A stretch of DNA of 64,000 bases from assembly GCA_018257865.1 (NCBI GenBank), contig JAEUBA010000003.1, positions 558,001 to 622,000 on the forward strand, in the 5' to 3' direction. Origin of the DNA: Stereocaulon alpinum (Eukaryota > Ascomycota > Lecanoromycetes > Lecanorales > Stereocaulaceae). Below are positions 1 to 9,536 of this stretch, in pieces. The notes beneath the pieces are model-generated. The model did not search any database. It was given only the letters and a program-made list of their open reading frames with translations, and was not told the DNA's origin. Every line of letters starts with the position of its first letter. The first letter of the stretch is position 1. A program made the translations under genes and the position numbers.

Positions 1-445
1 GCGGTTATTGAAGTAGTAAATATCGAAAGTCTTGCCCAAATTGGGCTTCAGGCGCACATTGCACAATGCTAGATCCTGTCCATACAGTTAGTTAAGCTAG
101 CCGTAGCGCTAGGGTTAACACGTGCCAGAAATTATATTTGCCATCTGTTGTAATCATCCTTGTCTTCGTGGAGCCGATGTTTGAGGTCGAACGCTTTGAG
201 CAGCCTTAGTGATCCCGCGACCAAGTCGTGCTTCGCAAAACTCCTCTTTGTCGCCGCGATATGCTGGCACTTTGCGTCATCATCCTCATGTAAAAGCGCG
301 CTCAACTTTTCGGGATGGAGAGGAGGAAGTAAGGGTCTTCGTTTCTTGGATTCGGGCTGAATCCGCTAATGCTCACTACCATAAATCCAAAGCCACTCAA
401 GTAGAGCGCGCCAATTGCATGAGGAATCAAAGATCATGAACGCTT
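1..445. other. Window edge, no gene recognised
   Basis: Only short overlapping frames occur here, none with a recognisable domain or a convincing start. It would be the 3' flank of the small minus-strand gene that ends at 446. Confidence 0.5.
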
Positions 446-806
446 TCATTTCGTCTTGTATTGACAGACCTCGATAACGCCAACAGCACCTGGTTGGAGG
501 CGCAAAGTGTTCAATGGGAGCTACTACACAAATTTAGCAATTAGTCACTCGCGATCTTAAATACAAACATACCTGGAACGTGATGTGCCACTGTTCGGGT
601 CCTGCTCGGTCATGAGATCCGTTTTGAGAATCGTGGTGCATCACTGGCAGGAAGTCTCCATATGTGTTGAGTAATCTCAGTACGCCTTCTGACAGATTTC
701 TATCAATGTTCGGGAATAACTTGGCTGCTCTCGCATGGTCACAGTCAGCATCATCGCCATCCCGGTCCAAAGCATTCAGTTTGCGAAGATCGAGTGGCCT
801 AAGCAT
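446..806 (-). CDS. Small hypothetical protein, two exons, 102 aa
   Basis: I do not recognise the family. The model joins 806..573 and 520..446. The first exon reads open for 78 codons from an ATG in a good context (GCCAACATGC) and ends CAG followed by a GTATGT donor. The 52-nt intron has a GACTAAT branch-like site and ends TAGTAG. Using the second AG keeps the frame and adds 24 residues (starting LPLNTLRLQP, ending CQYKTK) before a TGA; using the first AG would give an immediate stop. The protein is soluble-looking, with an Asp-rich start (DRDGDDADCDH). No signal peptide or membrane segment is seen. The splice fit and codon continuity are the only support. It could also be the last exons of a longer gene. 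Confidence 0.42.
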
Positions 807-2072
807 GTTGGCTTGTTGAAAAGTTACACCATCCTAAGGTAGTTCAGAACGACAAACCCTTAAGACTGTTGAGGATATGTATTTTATCCTTGCGCTAGTA
901 TTGTTGGCGGATAAGGCTGAAAACAGCGCCGTCCCTGGGAGCCCTGCCAAACTCATACCCACCTAAGTAATCCTATTGGTGTCTTCTCAAGACAGACGTG
1001 AAACATGATGACAATCGTCTCATTAGCCAACGTGTGCGATACGTCCTTTGGGCGTCGAAATCGGGACCAGACATAGATGAAGCCTCAGTAATGACGGACG
1101 CGTCAAGAGTGATACGGAGACTAACACAAAAGCCGTGGGAAGCGCTCGTATACTGTAAACATAACCCTAGCTTAGCAAGTCCCTTGTAGATTCTCCCAGA
1201 TTTTAGTGCTAAGCACAAAACTCTGAGCTGGCTTTAAAAATGTCAAGTCTCAACGAGGAGTACACTTAGGAGGAGCCTAGGAAGCATGAGTTATACTGTA
1301 CTCCCCGAAGTTGTCCAGGTAACCTATACCGGTCGCGGCGAGGGGCCGTATCCAGCACCATTTCATAACTTTTGGCATCGATCTCCATGCTTCAGCAGTG
1401 ATTGAGCCAGTCAAGCATTACTACTGCTCGCTATCAGTCCCTGAATCGTTGGCCATATCATTTCATTGTTGCGACAGTGCTCAAAGTTCCCATCGAGGCC
1501 CCACCTAGCTTACTGCAATCGATTTGGCGGGCTTCTCTGTTTAGGGAAAAGAATATGACCTTACTCTACCATAACCATTAGAATTACATACAATGAGATC
1601 CGAACAAATTGCAACGCCTTCGATTGTTACCAATGAAAAAACAGCGACTCACGATTGGTATCAGCAAGACTCACGGCTATTGGTGAGTTGGTGTTTGTCT
1701 GAGATCAAGTTGACAACACAAAGGTTGAGAATGGCTTCAATATTTGGGCGTTTGCTTCGAACATTAGATCTGCTATCCATTCCTTGGGGGGGAATGTCAT
1801 CATTTCTAGCTCTCAATTAAATGTTCAGGATGAACTTCTTATAGATGCAGGTTCACACAGTGGTTCATAGAACGCACAATCTCCTCCACAAGATCATCAT
1901 CAGCTAGAAAGCGTCAGTTATTTGACACCCTTGAGCGCCTTAAGTCTTGGCTGCTCAAGGGGTTCGTGGTAGCAAGGCTTACTCTATCACCGTGCTGTAA
2001 CAAATTCTTGTCTTGAGGATTACATAAGTATTGTAAGTACTGTTCTACTAGTTCTCTAGTGGGCACGCCTAG
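807..2072. other. Intergenic, gene-poor
   Basis: No supported gene on either strand. The reading frames are short and overlap each other, and I see no splice-joinable frames or domain motifs. Confidence 0.5.
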
Positions 2073-2183
2073 AAAAATACGAAACCACTACACCATTGTA
2101 CCAGCGCCATTAGGAATCGAACCTAATACAATTAAGTATCAACTGCAAACACGCCTTGCATTCAGCCACTGCGCCAAGAGTTG
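2073..2183 (-). pseudogene. tRNA-like relic with A box and B box
   Basis: On the minus strand an A-box match (TGGCGCAGTGG, 2176-2166) is followed by a perfect B-box match (GGTTCGATTCC, 2123-2113) inside a 5-bp T-arm (TTAGG/CCTAA). A T5 run, the usual Pol III terminator, lies at 2077-2073. The expected acceptor strands (2183-2177 and 2110-2104) do not pair, and the A-to-B spacing is about 8 nt longer than usual, so this is not a standard functional tRNA. A second A-box-like string (TGGTGTAGTGG) lies just downstream of the T-arm, which could mean a tRNA-derived repeat (SINE-like) rather than a single decayed tRNA. Confidence 0.28.
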
Positions 2184-2538
2184 CCCCGGCGTCGAAACAC
2201 ACAACGCTATGCATGTGTTAGGAAGCTTCGTCAGCTTTGATGGTGGCCAATGGTCGTTAGCTGTAAATCCTGCTGACTCACTTGCCCCGCTTTCCCATGC
2301 TATTCATCTCTGCACACTGTCCTGATTACCCTCTCCCGTCCTACACTTCCCACCTGATCTCAGCCGCGTCTCTACGGCCCGAACGTCTTTGGAACGACCA
2401 TTGAGCATAGCACAAGGGCCACTAAGCATACCTAAAAGCGACCGCGCCTAGCCTTACCTAGCGCATAATTAGGCTGTTTGATCTCCAAAAGCCACTCGAT
2501 CAGCGGACTTCAAGCTTTCAAAAGAGTGGCTTCCCAAC
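2184..2538. other. Upstream region of the HET-domain gene
   Basis: About 355 bases between the tRNA-like relic and the HET gene start. I can point to no specific regulatory motif. Confidence 0.5.
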
Positions 2539-4668
2539 ATGGCGGACCTCTTCGAAACGTTGGGAGCGCATATTCCGAGTCGGCGGGAAGAGGGTAGTCA
2601 GAAGCCTAGCGAGCAAGATATGTTCCGATTGCTCGGACCAGGTGACTCGCATTCACAAGCTCAACGTGATGCGGCGAGTACTATTTACGAACCTTTGAAC
2701 CCGGAAGATAACACGATACGACTTATGGAGCTACTACCTGGTGCATTCGACGATGAAATCCGTATCATGCTCCACACTACAATCTTGTCCGAAGAGCGAA
2801 TACCGGATTATGAGGCACTCTCATACACCTGGGGCTCTCAGAAAGATCCTGTCGATGTCCTCATCGAGCCAAGAGTTGACGATAAGCGAAGCAAGCATGG
2901 ATCTCAACCCCATAGACCAGATGCATCGACTTTGGCTGTCACGCAAAATCTTGCTACAGCCTTGCGCCATCTTCGAAGGCCGGAGAGCAAGCGAACGCTT
3001 TGGATCGATGCTATCTGCGTAAACCAGCAAGATCTCAAGGAGCGCGGAAATCAAGTGGAACGTATGGCTGATGTTTACCGAAAGGCGGATCAAGTTGTCG
3101 TTTGGCTGGGTCCCGAGAGTGACAATAGCGCTTTGGCTATCACAACGATCTACGATTTGAGCTTGTGCATCGATGTTGACTGGCGCACCTATTCAGTGAA
3201 ACCCAGCTCGCAGGGCGAGTCGCATTGGGCTGATCGTGAGGAAGATTTTCCATACGATGATGAGACTTGGCATGCTATTTCGCACCTACTCGAAAGGAAC
3301 TGGTTTCGTCGCCTTTGGATCTGGCAAGAGGTCTGTTTGGCTCGGAGAGCTACTGTCGTCTGTGGCTATGAAACCATCGCATGGGGCAACTTTCGCGATG
3401 CAATGCTTTGTCTGTATATCAAGCCCCAACCTAGATGGCTTTCTGAGGCTGCAAATGATCCACTGTCATCCGCTTATAAGGTTTGTAAATACACGGTAGT
3501 AACAAGCCTTAAGATAATGCTAGAAGAGACAGAAGATTGCGAATTCTCGGATCCTAAAGATAGAATCTACGCCCTGCTAAACTTGGTTCGTGACAAAATT
3601 ACAATTGGGTTGAAGCCTGATTATTCAAAAACAGCATGCCAGGTCATCCAGGACGTTGTTCTACGTGAATTGGCAAAGAAAGGCACGCTAGACCTCTTAA
3701 CTTTCTGCGAGTTGCAGGGCGTGTTAGAGGAGGGTCCATCATGGGTGCCTGACTTCTCTACACCTAACAAGAGTAGTGTGCTACAGAATTCACAATCGTG
3801 CTGGATGTCTAAGGCCGAAGCTCATTATGCGGGCGAGGGAATCCTCAAGGTCGCAGGACTGTGTTCGGCTACAGTTAATAGCGTTGAGGAGATAGTCTCA
3901 AAAGATGTCGTAACGGATTCTGCACGCCGGACTGAAGTGAAACGAGCATTGAAGAGATTGGCAGCGTTGTATTCTGGCAATGGTCGTTATGTTGGTGGAG
4001 TCGATATGTTAGAAGCTCTTTGTCGTTCCTTCTGTTCCAATACATTCGCTGAAAGCTTCGTACCTTCCAGTGACCATCATCCTAGATTCGAAGAAAGCAG
4101 AGACTACCTACTTTATTTTGTTGAAAGCTCCCCAGAATCAGAGCCGGAATGTGCGATGTATGTTTCAGATGTCGTACGTTACGTGATTGGGCGATCCTTT
4201 CTCACCACCAGAGAGGGACACATAGGTTTAGCGCCCCTAGCAGCTAAAGCAGGAGACCAAGTTTGCATACTTCTTGGCTGCCAGTCGCCACTACTGCTTC
4301 GGAGCGATGACCATGGTTCTCATACAGTGGTTGGGGAATGCTATGTCCACGGAGTAACGGAAGGCGAGGCATTGCTAGGCCCACTTCCAAGTCCATGGAG
4401 GCGTGCTTGGAGATTGGATACTGAGGGAGATGGAGGAGAGTATGATTGCTTCATCAGCCAGGCAGATGGGGAAATACGAGTAGAGGACCCTAGGCTTGGT
4501 CCCTTACCACCAGGATGGCGAGTCAGAGACCATGAGGATATGCACCTGTTCAATCAGTACGTAAACGACAGCACTGGAGAAGGATATGATATGGATTACG
4601 ATCCGAGGATGACGGCTGAAGCTCTCAGAGCTCGTGGAGTCAAGTTGACGGAGTTCAAGCTGAAATAA
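2539..4668 (+). CDS. HET-domain protein with C-terminal WW-like motif
   Basis: Intronless 709-aa protein. The N-terminal half is a heterokaryon-incompatibility (HET, PF06985-type) domain. YEALSYTWG is at residues 91-99, WIDAICVNQQD starts at 155, an ERMADVYRKAD/VVVWLGPES block follows, and RLWIWQEV is near 259-266. HET domains are TIR-related and mediate cell death or allorecognition in filamentous ascomycetes. The middle (about 270-640) has no motif I can name. The C-terminus carries LPPGW (656-660), YVNDSTGE and DPR (688-690), spaced as in a WW domain, but the second Trp appears to be replaced by Tyr. A C-terminal LPPGW...DPR tail is, to my recollection, seen in other ascomycete HET proteins. 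The gene is intact with no premature stops. The partner it senses is unknown. The ATG at 2539 follows CCCAAC and gives the full domain. Confidence 0.9.
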   Translation: MADLFETLGAHIPSRREEGSQKPSEQDMFRLLGPGDSHSQAQRDAASTIYEPLNPEDNTIRLMELLPGAFDDEIRIMLHTTILSEERIPDYEALSYTWGSQKDPVDVLIEPRVDDKRSKHGSQPHRPDASTLAVTQNLATALRHLRRPESKRTLWIDAICVNQQDLKERGNQVERMADVYRKADQVVVWLGPESDNSALAITTIYDLSLCIDVDWRTYSVKPSSQGESHWADREEDFPYDDETWHAISHLLERNWFRRLWIWQEVCLARRATVVCGYETIAWGNFRDAMLCLYIKPQPRWLSEAANDPLSSAYKVCKYTVVTSLKIMLEETEDCEFSDPKDRIYALLNLVRDKITIGLKPDYSKTACQVIQDVVLRELAKKGTLDLLTFCELQGVLEEGPSWVPDFSTPNKSSVLQNSQSCWMSKAEAHYAGEGILKVAGLCSATVNSVEEIVSKDVVTDSARRTEVKRALKRLAALYSGNGRYVGGVDMLEALCRSFCSNTFAESFVPSSDHHPRFEESRDYLLYFVESSPESEPECAMYVSDVVRYVIGRSFLTTREGHIGLAPLAAKAGDQVCILLGCQSPLLLRSDDHGSHTVVGECYVHGVTEGEALLGPLPSPWRRAWRLDTEGDGGEYDCFISQADGEIRVEDPRLGPLPPGWRVRDHEDMHLFNQYVNDSTGEGYDMDYDPRMTAEALRARGVKLTEFKLK

Positions 4669-5458
4669 AGTCTGGAAGTTATACTTGTGATGCGAATGGG
4701 GAGTATCGTGTATCTTGGAGCGTATTTTGAACAAGGGGAATTCGCAGAATAAACACTCGTTCTAGAAATGATTATCAAATATCGAATGTAGTTAGCATAC
4801 ACACACCAGATAAATAAACTAGACCCTTCTCGCACGCTCCTTTTACAAACCCTGAGCCGAAATGTTGCCCACAACGTTTTGACCCTTTGCAACGGCATTC
4901 CATCCTGAACGAGACACCCGAAGCACGTCTTAAATCGAAGGCTATAGACTTGCTCTACTGGTTGAGGGTAAGATCCTTGGTCCATCATAAGACAGCTGGG
5001 TGAGCGAATCGATGTGGAAGAATTGTAAGTCTTATGTAACCACGCTCGAAATTGCCTGGACGCGGTAGTCTTTCCGAGCCGTGGTAGCAATGCGCCAGCA
5101 ACGGTCATTCAAAAGCAAAAAAGAACAACAGAGGTAACACGTAAGCGCACGGGCGAGCATCACGAGCTTGTAAAGTGAGAACGATGGCAGAATCATTGAG
5201 CATACAAGACGAAGAAGTGGTAGACATTCAGTAATCCGACTATATGCTATACCACTACCACCCATCACACAGCAACCCCAATATCCTCCAGCCGCAGCTC
5301 TCCACCTCCAACTGACCAATCTCCCTCCCACCGACAACTATACGCAACATATCGCCGTCGTCGCCGCAATCCTCGAATTCAATTATCCGGAAACCTACAA
5401 CAAAAAAAAACCAGTTACTTAGTAATAATCCAATCCAACCGAGTGAACTCACAAGCAA
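4669..5458. other. Convergent intergenic region
   Basis: This lies between the 3' ends of the HET gene (+) and the Gln-rich gene (-). Minus-strand frames here (around 4596-5494) are low in complexity and have no recognisable motif. An A-rich run (5401-5410) is present. It probably holds both 3' UTRs. Confidence 0.45.
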
Positions 5459-5484
5459 ATACACACATACACACACACACAAAC
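5459..5484. repeat. CA/TG microsatellite
   Basis: An interrupted (CA)n run just beyond the last exon of the Gln-rich gene, lying in its probable 3' UTR. Confidence 0.8.
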
Positions 5485-5490
5485 TCAAGC

Positions 5491-5609
5491 TCACAACAAA
5501 CCAATAGTAAGGTCTCCTTTAACGCGGGCATAAAGATCTACCTACAGAGACAAATTTATTACATCAAACCAATCGTAATATCGCCCTTAACCCTCGCATA
5601 GAGATCTAC
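5491..5609 (-). repeat. Duplicated terminal coding segment flanking an intron
   Basis: Two 51-nt copies, 5609-5559 and 5541-5491, each encode VDLYARVKGD-(I/L)-TIGL-(M/L)-stop. Both begin AGGTAGATCT when the preceding AG is included, so the first copy starts with the intron donor and the second directly follows the intron acceptor. Eight of the ten codons that differ are synonymous, and two are conservative (I/L, M/L). This fits long-term selection on both copies. Confidence 0.85.
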
Positions 5610-6127
5610 CTCGACTTCCAAATCCAACTCAATCTGAATCTTCAAACTGCTCGCCTTTGCGCCGTCGCTCGGCGGGCGATCCAAGATCCTGCTCTGCCGA
5701 ACAGGCGCGATGCGGCCGCCTTGCTGGCCTTGCTGTTGGCCCTGCTGTTGCTCTTGACGCAGCGCCATGATTTGTTGCTGCAGGGCTTGGTTTTGCTGTT
5801 GCAGCGATTGGCTTTCGCCTTGGGGTTCTTTCATTTCTTGGGTGCCGAGTTGGCCTTGCGCTTGGCCTTGTGCTTGGCCTTGTGCTTGGCCTTGGCCTTG
5901 GCCTTGGGATGTCATGGCTTGGGATTGCTGTTGTTTGCGGCCGCCGGTGGCTTGGGCTTCGTCGGCGGAGGAGTTCGACTCGTCGGCGGTGTCTGGGGCT
6001 CTAACGGTGCGGGAGAAAGAGTTAGTATCGCGGCGTTGCATTGGTGGTTTGGGAGTGGGAGTGCGCACTGCTTGGTTGGAGCTGGTTGGTTCTTGGGTGC
6101 GAGCTTGGGAGGAGATCTTTGCGACAT
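5491..6127 (-). CDS. Gln-rich small protein with alternative last exon, 166 aa
   Basis: Model: 6127..6069, 6000..5610, 5541..5491. The ATG at 6127 has a strong context (CACCATCATG). Intron 1 (6068-6001) starts with a weak GTGCGC donor but has a perfect TACTAAC branch site and a TTAG acceptor. Joining restores the frame (PTKQ|APDTADE). The middle is Gln/Gly/Ala-rich, with GQAQ tandem repeats and a Gln-rich, probably coiled segment. The C-terminus is an alternating acidic/hydrophobic strand-like segment (LKIQIELDLEVEVDLYARVKGD). Intron 2 (5609-5542) is exactly as long as intron 1, 68 nt. If it is spliced the protein ends KGDLTIGLL; if it is retained, reading stops at 5559 and the protein ends KGDITIGLM. 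Both forms are 166 aa. I recall similar C-terminal segments in ascomycete hypothetical proteins, but no function. A shorter intron-1-free start at 6041 is possible. Confidence 0.7.
5861..5908 (-). repeat. GQAQ-encoding 12-bp tandem repeat
   Basis: Four or so imperfect copies of a 12-bp unit (forward cttggccttgtg and variants) encode Gly-Gln-Ala-Gln in the Gln-rich protein. Repeats of this kind often vary in copy number between strains. Confidence 0.85.
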
Positions 6128-6882
6128 GATGGTGCTTACTGGAGAGTTTAAAACAAATGCTTGAGATTGTTGATGGAGGTATCTGTTATGTTTAAATCAA
6201 ATAAGATATAGTGGATAGCCGTTAAAGAAGTATCAGAAGTGTGGGAAAAGACATAGGAAATCATGGCAGCGCGTGGTACTTAATACCTCCCATTACCAGC
6301 CTCCCATCCTGAAACGAGCTTGTCCGAATCCTCGTTCCACTGACGTAGCGTGGCCAGGAATAGGCGTTATTGGGACGTTCTGGTTCCCTGAATTCGCGGT
6401 AGAGCACGGTTTATGCCGGTGTGGGGGCCTGCAAGCGTGCCAGAGTAACCTTATGGAGGTTAGCTACCGCTGAAGTTAACAAGGATCATCGACCGCGATG
6501 ACATTGCCAAGATTGCGTAGCTGGGTATCCTGGTCCATGGAAACTTGCTTGTGTTTACAAATTTGATATCCTGCTATAACTTAGGCATTGAATGATGGGG
6601 CATTAGATATGGTATTGGGAATATTGACAGCGATCGCAGCTTGCCCAGCCATCATCGGCACCACCGAGGCTGTACGCCAAGGGCAGGCGCAAAACAAACG
6701 GGAGCAACATCGAGGCCAGAAGACCCACCTCGTCGCATCATGTACAAAGAACTCATCGCACAGTGGGCAGATCAATGGCGGCATGGTAGTATTGAAGGAT
6801 CATAAGGTTCGCTTGCCACTTCGGTATTCTGGCGCATGTTTTCCCGTATTTACAATGTGTGTCTTTAAAGCTATACATCGCC
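6128..6882. other. Divergent intergenic region
   Basis: Shared upstream region of the Gln-rich gene (-) and the 152-aa gene (+). The overlapping short frames at 6581-6896 on both strands show no motif and are not called. Confidence 0.5.
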
Positions 6883-7341
6883 ATGCCGACCGATGACGAC
6901 GTCCCTGAAGAAGACGAGCTCGAGTTCGAATTGCCCCCACCCCACCCCTTCACAGGCTACTTCATGCCCCACCCCGCCCACAACTGGAAATGGCAAGGCG
7001 AAGGGCTCGTCTCCACCATCGCTCCAGGACCCCCCATACTCAATTGGATATACGTCGACAAAGATACCAATGAGGTGAAATACGGCGATAAGCACGAAAG
7101 CGCAGGCCATATCATGGGTCCTTGGAATTGTACGAAGATTGATCGGAGAATGACATTCGAAGGGTGGGAGGGTTTTTTGGCGGTGAAGGAGAAGAAGGGG
7201 ACTTGGGCGCTGTATTTTGATAGGGAGGATGATGGGTTGAAGGGGAAGGTGCAGGGGAGGAGGATATTGGAGGTGGAATTGTGTAGGAGGGAGAGGAAGA
7301 AGGGGAAGGAGGATGCTGATAATAAAAATTATAATGGCTGA
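6883..7341 (+). CDS. Conserved fungal protein of unknown function, 152 aa
   Basis: Single exon. The ATG at 6883 (GCCATGCC context) is preferred over an upstream in-frame Met at 6859, because the protein then starts MPTDDDVPEEDE, an acidic start. The core has a compact, Trp-rich pattern: HNWKWQGEG, LNWIYVDKDT, GHIMGPWNCTKIDRRMTFEGWEGF, then WALYFDREDDGLKGK. I recall this GPW-C-K-DRR-TFEGWEGF pattern from uncharacterised ascomycete proteins, but know no function. There is no signal peptide or membrane segment. The C-terminus is Lys/Arg/Glu-rich. It is probably cytosolic or nuclear. Confidence 0.75.
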   Translation: MPTDDDVPEEDELEFELPPPHPFTGYFMPHPAHNWKWQGEGLVSTIAPGPPILNWIYVDKDTNEVKYGDKHESAGHIMGPWNCTKIDRRMTFEGWEGFLAVKEKKGTWALYFDREDDGLKGKVQGRRILEVELCRRERKKGKEDADNKNYNG

Positions 7342-7990
7342 TGGTGGTTATGATTCATGTGTTTGTTGGGCGTTATGTGATATGTTTGACTTGGAAACGT
7401 CAGTCGGTGCAGTAGGAATCTTGTTCGTAAATGTCGGAATGTAAATACATTATATCGCACGGGAGTGTCTTCTGTGATAGCTAAAGCCTGTGTAGACACT
7501 ACTATCACATAGCTGGCGGAAGGTAGCTCCTACATAGTCATTGTAACGACGACTTGTCGCAGATTTTGCGTGTTTCGCGTGACTTAGCACAATATTGTCC
7601 CAAGGTTTCTAGGGTCGCCCGAGCAAAGAGGTCAGGTCTTCCCACCGAGTGACCCGTGAGCCTCTGGGAATCTCAAGTATGTTCCTTTCGATGCTAGCAT
7701 TTCTGTGTTTCACTGAGAGCTGGAGATCGGTTCGGAACTGTCAATGTAAGCATGAGGACACTGAGGGAGAGACTCCAGGCGATATACCCACAATTGCGTA
7801 CAATCGACATACGACATCTCTTCTCAACATACTAGGCCTTTCGTTGCCTCTACCACGAACGTCGGCTGCTTGTAAGCTGTACTTCCCTGTGTAAGGGCTC
7901 GCGGCCAACTGTATCCCTAACGGGCGTGGCATCCTTGCCTGGTGTCTCGGGACCTGTGTCGGCATTCGATGTGTATGAGAGTTCCTTCTC
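7342..7990. other. Convergent intergenic region
   Basis: Contains the 3' ends of the flanking convergent genes. The only frames are short and overlapping, with no supported gene. Confidence 0.5.
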
Positions 7991-8533
7991 TTACCGCCTA
8001 GAAAGCCAGATAGCAGCCTTCATACCCACCCTCGAAGCCTCATACTTAAACCTATCGCCCACAACATGCCTAGTCGCCCATCTTCCCAACCCCCTCAACA
8101 TCCCAACCCTAGTGTCCCAGCCCACCGTCTTCCAATCCTGCCGAAACACCCACAATACAAGTCTCCTCCTCCTCCGTCTTTCCTCTTCCAGAGTATCCAG
8201 CCAAGTCTGACAATTCTTCAATATATCTACCGACTCTGGCGGTATACCCCCTGTAGCCAGTGCCCTCCTAGCCAATTCAAAGATCTTTCCCATGTGCATT
8301 CGCCCCTCAGTTATGCGAGCAACGGGCTGTTGGACCATGGCTAGCTGTCGTTTCAGGCGCTCGATTCCTTCGAGGATGGATTCCGGGTTGTATCCTGGGG
8401 AGGCTGCGTGTAGGCATTGGGATTCCATTTCTTGGAGGTTCTGACGTATTATCTCGGCTTTGATTTCGGTGGGGGTGAAACGCCGGACTTGCTCTTCGCG
8501 TTGTCTTATCCATTCTACCATTCTGTCGTTCAT
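7991..8533 (-). CDS. Hypothetical Arg-rich helical protein, 180 aa
   Basis: Single exon, with the ATG at 8533 in a good context (CCATCATGAA). The whole protein looks helical and highly charged. An N-terminal Arg/Glu segment (RQREEQVRRFTPTEIKAEI) is followed by a central helix and a run of six Arg (EEERRRRRR) near residue 120. It ends with aromatic and basic residues (LVLWVFRQDWKTVGW ... AAIWLSRR). I do not recognise the family. It has no signal peptide. The poly-Arg stretch could be a nuclear signal or an RNA contact, but that is only a guess. An upstream coding exon is possible and was not found. Confidence 0.55.
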   Translation of the reverse strand: MNDRMVEWIRQREEQVRRFTPTEIKAEIIRQNLQEMESQCLHAASPGYNPESILEGIERLKRQLAMVQQPVARITEGRMHMGKIFELARRALATGGIPPESVDILKNCQTWLDTLEEERRRRRRLVLWVFRQDWKTVGWDTRVGMLRGLGRWATRHVVGDRFKYEASRVGMKAAIWLSRR

Positions 8534-9536
8534 GATGGGATCAAAAATTGCCCCTCAAGGAGCTTTGTGGCCGTATTGGCGGACCTGGTCGATAGTCTTG
8601 ATTGTAATGAGTACGAGGATATGCGAACTCAATCGTGCCTTTGGTACACACTGGCGCTACGGTAGCTGTAGAAGAACCCACTGCTCAGTGGGCTGAAATG
8701 CTGAGCGACCCGCCCACAAGTACTGTAACCCTAGAACCCGTCGCCAAGACCTCGTATCTACCCCCTAAGAGCGCACGGTCGAAACCCTTCGGGCGCGAAA
8801 CCTCTCGCCTAGAAGACCACTTTCAGGGCTCATTCCGGGCCCTCCCACTCAACAAACGTGGCCCACTGAGCTGTGAAACCTCCTAGCTAAGTGTGTTGAC
8901 GAATCAACTTTCCCTTGGCTTTCGTGACTTCAATCTACATTGTACAGGTACACGTCAATAAGACACATTTCTAGATCCAGTAAAGCTAAGCTTGATGCTG
9001 TGTCTAAAGGGAAAAGGGACACCGTTCCCTGCTCCTCGAAGAACGACTACACTAGGTATATCTCCCACTATCTTGAATCCAATTAAGAACGAGATGATGC
9101 CACCAGATGAATCCATCGAGCAGCATGGTAGGGTGCCTATGCAAGCATCTGATAGCATTATTCTCATATCTCTTGATGTTTCATGGCAGAACCTGTCACT
9201 GCATTGATTGCTCAGCCATCTTGCCTTCGTTTACAGACTATGTACATTTGAGCTTTATATCACACACACCTTCACCCTTAATGCTCAAACTAGCTCCGTG
9301 TCAGAAAGATCTCCGAGCATGAACCTCCTTTATCATACTATAGCGTATATTCCAAGAAAGAACCGTTACCGCCACATAAGAACCATGGTACAGACATACT
9401 AGCGTGCCTACCTTGAACCACTCTTTCACATGACTCAAGCATCTCTACTCCTTCCAAGTCCACACTCCTTCCTGAACCAAACACTTTCTCCAACTATCCA
9501 CCTTCCCTCCACCCAACAACCCTACCCACCAAAAAG
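8534..9536. other. Divergent intergenic region
   Basis: About 1 kb between two small divergent genes. A plus-strand frame at 8635-8886 (82 codons) is open but has no motif, poor start context and no splice partner, so it is not called. The last 60 bases before 9537 are C/A-rich, as in fungal 5' leaders. Confidence 0.5.

Noticed and set aside
5455..5490. CRISPR or phage-like repeats
   Set aside because: The only short repeats are a CA microsatellite and in-gene tandem repeats. The window is eukaryotic and nothing resembles a CRISPR array.
5721..6164. Plus-strand hydrophobic frames of 147 and 120 codons opposite the Gln-rich gene
   Set aside because: Leu- and Trp-repeat translations are reverse-complement artefacts of the Gln/Gly repeat. 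The minus strand has the supported splice sites.
8635..8886. 82-codon plus-strand frame
   Set aside because: Poor start context, no motif and no splice partner.
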